This document shows, one piece after another, positions 5,334 to 8,243 of a stretch of 8,243 nt of DNA (within the stretch, counting starts at the first letter, position 1; every line of letters starts with the position of its first letter). The notes beneath the pieces are model-generated. The model was not told where the DNA came from. It saw nothing but the letters and a program-made list of their open reading frames with translations, and ran no database searches. This stretch comes from Prevotellaceae bacterium (GTDB lineage: Bacteria; Bacteroidota; Bacteroidia; Bacteroidales; UBA932). The translations under genes and the position numbers were made by a program. The stretch covers positions 1-8,243 of the forward strand of contig JAISDK010000102.1 in assembly GCA_031264875.1 (NCBI GenBank), read 5' to 3'.

Positions 5334-6712
5334 GAACACAATTATTTATTGTATTGATGGCTTTGATATTTATTGAGAACAATTGCAAAGCGCAGGATTT
5401 GGAAGTTAAAAAAGGCTCGAACGGAAAATATGGCTATATCGACAAAGCCGGTAACGAAGTTATTCCGTTTAAATACGATAATGCGGGCGTCTTTTCCGAA
5501 GGGTTTGCTGCTGTTGTGTCGAACGGCAAATGCGGCTATATCGACACGACAGGTAACACAGTCATTCCGTTTAAATACGATGCGGAGGGTAACTTTTACG
5601 AAGGGCTTGCTTCCGTGTCGTTGAACGGCAAATATGGCTATATCGACAAAAGCGGTAACGAAGCAATTCCGTTTAAATACGATAGAGCATGGGGTTTTGT
5701 CGAAGGGCTTGCTCCTGTGGCGTTGAACGGCAAATGCGGCTATATCGACAGGAGCGGTAATACAGTCATTCCGTTTAAATACGATGTCGCATGGAATTTT
5801 GCCGAAGGGCTTGCTCCTGTGGCGTTGAATAACGAATGGGGCTATATCGACAGGACCGGTAAGGCAGTCATTCCGTTTAAATACGATGGCGCTTGGAATT
5901 TTTCCGAAGGGCTTGCTGCCGTGTCGCTGGATTATAAATATGGCTATATTGACACGACAGGTAACGAAGTCATTCCGTTGCAATACGGTGCAGCATGGAG
6001 TTTCGGTCTGCATTTGAAGGGACTGGCTTTGGTCGAATTAAAATTAAGCGGCAAGTACCAGTATATCGACACGAAAGGCGCCTGTTGGAAATATGAAGAA
6101 GCATACAACTTTTCCGAAGGATTGGCGCGGGTCATGCTTGACGGCAAATGGGGATATATTGACCGGGACAAAAACGAAGTCATTCCTTTGAAATATGATG
6201 AGGTATGGAATTTTGCCGAAGGACTTGCCCGTACGGTATTGAACGACAAATGGGGCTATATCGACAAATCCGGCAAAGAGGTCATTCCGTTGAAATATGA
6301 CTACACGGAAGGCTTTTCCGAAGGACTTGCCCATGTGGGATTGAACGACAGATATGGCTATATCGACAAAACCGGTAAAGTCGTCATTTCTTTGAAATAT
6401 GATGATGCGGTAAACTTTTCAGAAGGATTTGCTCTCGTGAAATTGAATGACAAATGCGGTTTTATCGACAGGACGGGTAAAGAAATCACTCCTTTGAAAT
6501 ATGATAATGCAGTAAACTTTTCAGAAGGGCTTGCTCTTGTAAAATTGAATAACAAATGCGGTTTTATCGACAAGACGGGTAAAGAAGTCATTCCATTGCA
6601 ATACGATTGGGAACACAGTCATTCCTTTTCCGAAGGGCTTGCCCGTGTGGTATTAAATGGCAAGGAGTTTTATATTGACAAAACAGGGAAATGTGTAAAA
6701 TATTGTTTGTAA
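5330..6712 (+). CDS. Secreted WG-repeat protein (12.5 repeats)
   Basis: A 460-residue paralogue of the protein at 389. The first 29 bases are identical, the signal peptide ends CKAQ at 22, and the fold is an array of WG beta repeats from residue 31: twelve of about 31-39 residues plus a terminal half-repeat ending GKCVKYCL. Repeats 1-5 carry VIPFKYD or a close variant, repeats 8-12 mostly PLKYD. Repeat 7 is degenerate: its IPLKYD strand is replaced by a short GACWKYEEAY segment. The WG Trp is Tyr, Cys or Trp in different repeats (Cys in 2, 4, 11 and 12). The mature protein has seven cysteines, so disulphides are possible in the periplasm or outside the cell. There is no catalytic motif. The final 22 nt overlap the next gene in the -1 frame, exactly as in the first cassette. 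Family call firm, ligand unknown. Confidence 0.95.
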   Translation: MRTQLFIVLMALIFIENNCKAQDLEVKKGSNGKYGYIDKAGNEVIPFKYDNAGVFSEGFAAVVSNGKCGYIDTTGNTVIPFKYDAEGNFYEGLASVSLNGKYGYIDKSGNEAIPFKYDRAWGFVEGLAPVALNGKCGYIDRSGNTVIPFKYDVAWNFAEGLAPVALNNEWGYIDRTGKAVIPFKYDGAWNFSEGLAAVSLDYKYGYIDTTGNEVIPLQYGAAWSFGLHLKGLALVELKLSGKYQYIDTKGACWKYEEAYNFSEGLARVMLDGKWGYIDRDKNEVIPLKYDEVWNFAEGLARTVLNDKWGYIDKSGKEVIPLKYDYTEGFSEGLAHVGLNDRYGYIDKTGKVVISLKYDDAVNFSEGFALVKLNDKCGFIDRTGKEITPLKYDNAVNFSEGLALVKLNNKCGFIDKTGKEVIPLQYDWEHSHSFSEGLARVVLNGKEFYIDKTGKCVKYCL

Positions 6713-7944
6713 ATAAGGTATTTGTACTGGCGCTGGCGTTTGTCCTGTCGGGAATGAGCGCTACATTGCAGGCGCAGAATGCTGACGCTGTTTTAAAACA
6801 GGCGGAGAGTATGTTGAGAGCGCAGGATTATTCCGGCGCAATTGCCCTGCTCGAAAAGAACATCAAGGTGTTTGACACGGAAGGCGTCAGGGCTGTTACG
6901 GCATGGGGATTTCTTGGACTGGCTTACTTCAGTACGGGAAACTACGGAAAATCTGAGGATTATTACAAAAAATCTGAGGATTATCTTCGACCACTCATAG
7001 AAAGAAATCTCCAGTATGTCGTTGCGTACAAGGAGATACTGTCCCGTTTGACGCGTGTTTATATTGAGCTTTCCGATTACCGTAACGTGATTTGTTACAG
7101 TAAAATGAAAATAGAAATCATGGAGCGTTATAAAGAATACGGCGAGAATTACGAGACCGGTCTGGCGGATGCGTATGCCACCCTGTCGCATTTTTATCTT
7201 TATACCCGGGAATACGCACAGGCAGAGGAAGCCGCCATGAAAGCCCTTGAGATAAACTGCATGGACGGATGGGCAATGTGTTATTTTGCTTATTCTTCAT
7301 TTTTTCAGAGGAAGATGCAGGAAGCCGAGGCGATGCACACTGCACTACTGTCGCCTGTGGGGTATAATAACGATGGCGTTTATGACCCGTATATTTTAGA
7401 TAATTACCTTAAATCACTGGAAGAAAATGGCGCAGTTCCCGACAGCGCAAAAGACGACGTCGAACAAATGAAAATCAAAGCCGGCGTCTTGAAACAGGCG
7501 CACAGTATGAGTAAAGCGGGAAATCATTCCGGCGCTGCCGCCCTGCTCGAAACGAATATCAGGCTGTTTGAAACGGAAGGTATCAAGAGCGCTGTTATGG
7601 TATGGGGATGCCTGGGAGATTATTACAAAAAATCCGGTCAATACGACAAAGCCAGCGCGTATTACGAAAAATATCTGGACTGCTTCAGTTCCCATACAGG
7701 ACAGTATTTCAGGATTCATTTCTTTCCGTATATGCGCAGTCTGTCTGTTATGGCGCGGTTTCAGTTTTACGAATTGTCCAATCCCGAGGGCGCGCGCAAA
7801 TACTGTCAAAACAGGATTTCCTGTATCGAAGAGTACAGAAAATTTTTCGATGAACGCAAGATTGAAATGCCTCACAGTATATCGACGGGTCTCGAAAAGT
7901 ATCAGCGCAAAGCGGAGACAGACATGATGGAGTACAGTAAGTAA
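6691..7944 (+). CDS. Exported TPR-repeat protein with internal duplication
   Basis: 417 residues. Residues 1-29 are a signal peptide ending LQAQ. TPR-type helical hairpins fill most of the rest: clear ones at about 30-65 (AQDYSGAIALLEKNI), 72-99 (LGLAYFSTGNYGKSEDYYKKS), around 155-190 (LSHFYLYTREYAQAEEAAMKALEI) and 300-331. The block 34-99 recurs at 266-331 with the same VLKQA..M start, SGA.ALLE core and FxTEG turn, so the gene grew by duplicating about 66 codons. No enzymatic domain follows; the C-terminus is helical and polar. The ATG lies in the WG gene's last half-repeat, 22 nt before its stop, so translation is probably coupled; TTG 6703 is an alternative start. TPRs suggest a protein-binding role in the periplasm or at the membrane; the partner may be the WG protein (inference). 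Confidence 0.9.
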   Translation: MCKILFVNKVFVLALAFVLSGMSATLQAQNADAVLKQAESMLRAQDYSGAIALLEKNIKVFDTEGVRAVTAWGFLGLAYFSTGNYGKSEDYYKKSEDYLRPLIERNLQYVVAYKEILSRLTRVYIELSDYRNVICYSKMKIEIMERYKEYGENYETGLADAYATLSHFYLYTREYAQAEEAAMKALEINCMDGWAMCYFAYSSFFQRKMQEAEAMHTALLSPVGYNNDGVYDPYILDNYLKSLEENGAVPDSAKDDVEQMKIKAGVLKQAHSMSKAGNHSGAAALLETNIRLFETEGIKSAVMVWGCLGDYYKKSGQYDKASAYYEKYLDCFSSHTGQYFRIHFFPYMRSLSVMARFQFYELSNPEGARKYCQNRISCIEEYRKFFDERKIEMPHSISTGLEKYQRKAETDMMEYSK

Positions 7945-8120
7945 TTTTTAAACAATAAACAATGCGGTTATGATAAAAAGTTTTTTAAGATTTGTCGCAG
8001 GTTAGTTCTACAACGTTCAGTTGGACGCAGGTAACATAGCCCGCCAAATAAAGCGGATTGGCAATCAGTGGATTATTTGGAAATGATTCGTGAACGTTAT
8101 TTGCCCCGCTTATAACAATA
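7945..8120. other. Convergent intergenic spacer
   Basis: 176 nt between the plus-strand TPR gene and the minus-strand acetyltransferase. ATG 7970 opens only an 11-codon frame (MIKSFLRFVAG) before TAG. Weak hairpins are possible (CGTTC-AGTT-GGACG near 8013-8026), but no stem with a clear T-run marks a terminator. A minus-strand frame without stops runs from 8197 to TAA at 7985-7987, overlapping the acetyltransferase end; it has no good start and is described under findings. Confidence 0.5.
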
Positions 8121-8243
8121 TTAGATCCCCGATCCGTCTGAAAACGACGAAGTAACGGCTTTTTTCTGGATAATCCGCGAATATGGCGGAACGCTGTTTA
8201 CCTGCCAGATATTGCCTCCGATGATAGTGTGGTGTCCGATAGT
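8121..8243 (-). CDS. cysE: Serine O-acetyltransferase, C-terminal end (partial)
   Basis: On the minus strand from the window edge, 40 residues are open to TAA at 8123-8121. They read IGHHTIIGGN, then IWQVNSVPPYSRI, then a basic and polar tail ending SGI. This is the last coil of a left-handed beta-helix (hexapeptide repeat) with the GGN.W...SVPP motif typical of the C-terminus of the long serine acetyltransferases of Bacteroidota. Such enzymes move acetyl from acetyl-CoA to L-serine, giving O-acetylserine for cysteine synthesis in the cytoplasm. The catalytic His/Asp region lies outside the window. Another hexapeptide acyltransferase is possible but less likely. It converges on the TPR gene and is probably the conserved chromosomal boundary of the accessory region. 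Confidence 0.75.
   Translation of the reverse strand, partial: TIGHHTIIGGNIWQVNSVPPYSRIIQKKAVTSSFSDGSGI

Noticed and set aside
5342..6013. Long antisense open frame (223 codons) opposite the second WG gene, and similar ones at 401-769, 703-942, 5944-6249, 6044-6334 and 6358-6591
   Set aside because: They mirror the WG repeats: the repeated codon pattern leaves antisense frames free of stops and gives repetitive peptides such as FKRND. The plus-strand protein has a signal peptide, a start site and a known family.
8035..8243. Plus-strand protein-like strings near the right edge (ADWQSVDYLEMIRERYLPRL, then DPSENDEVTAFFWIIREYGG) as a decayed gene
   Set aside because: They are split by two stops in the same frame, and the second is the exact antisense shadow of the serine acetyltransferase C-terminus, whose minus-strand motif is far more specific.

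Overview
The window looks like an accessory region of a Bacteroidota chromosome, probably order Bacteroidales. Evidence: exported proteins whose leaders end in 'AQ', Bacteroidota-style WG-repeat proteins, start regions that are A-rich with few strong Shine-Dalgarno sites, an outer-membrane beta-barrel-like protein, and the tail of a serine acetyltransferase of the form seen in this phylum. No mobile-element enzyme, tRNA, rRNA or CRISPR array was found.

Layout. 2-112 is the 3' end of an unrecognised plus-strand gene. 113-388 is non-coding and carries six tandem copies of a 23-bp unit, bracketed by a short inverted repeat. 389-4390 is a probable four-gene plus-strand run: a WG-repeat protein, a helical-repeat membrane protein starting inside the WG gene's end, a secreted beta-barrel-like protein, and a TPR lipoprotein that stops in mid-repeat. 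4391-5201 has no convincing gene. It holds a 526-bp nested inverted-repeat structure (4523-5048), flanked on both sides by short tandem repeats. A possible 43-codon leader ORF (5202-5333) then overlaps a second WG-repeat gene (5330-6712), which in turn overlaps a second helical-repeat gene, a TPR protein (6691-7944). On the minus strand, 8121-8243 is the C-terminus of a serine O-acetyltransferase.

How the genes fit together. The window contains two paralogous cassettes, each a secreted WG-repeat beta protein followed by a secreted or membrane alpha-helical-repeat protein. The two WG genes share start region, leader and last half-repeat almost base for base. In both, the next gene starts at the same ATG, 22 nt inside the WG gene and in the -1 frame, yet the two downstream proteins are unrelated beyond their first few residues. 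This suggests a WG 'head' with an exchangeable helical partner at a fixed junction, both acting in the envelope. A 78-bp module shared by the gene at 1345 and the lipoprotein at 3533 also points to segment shuffling. The biochemical role is unknown.
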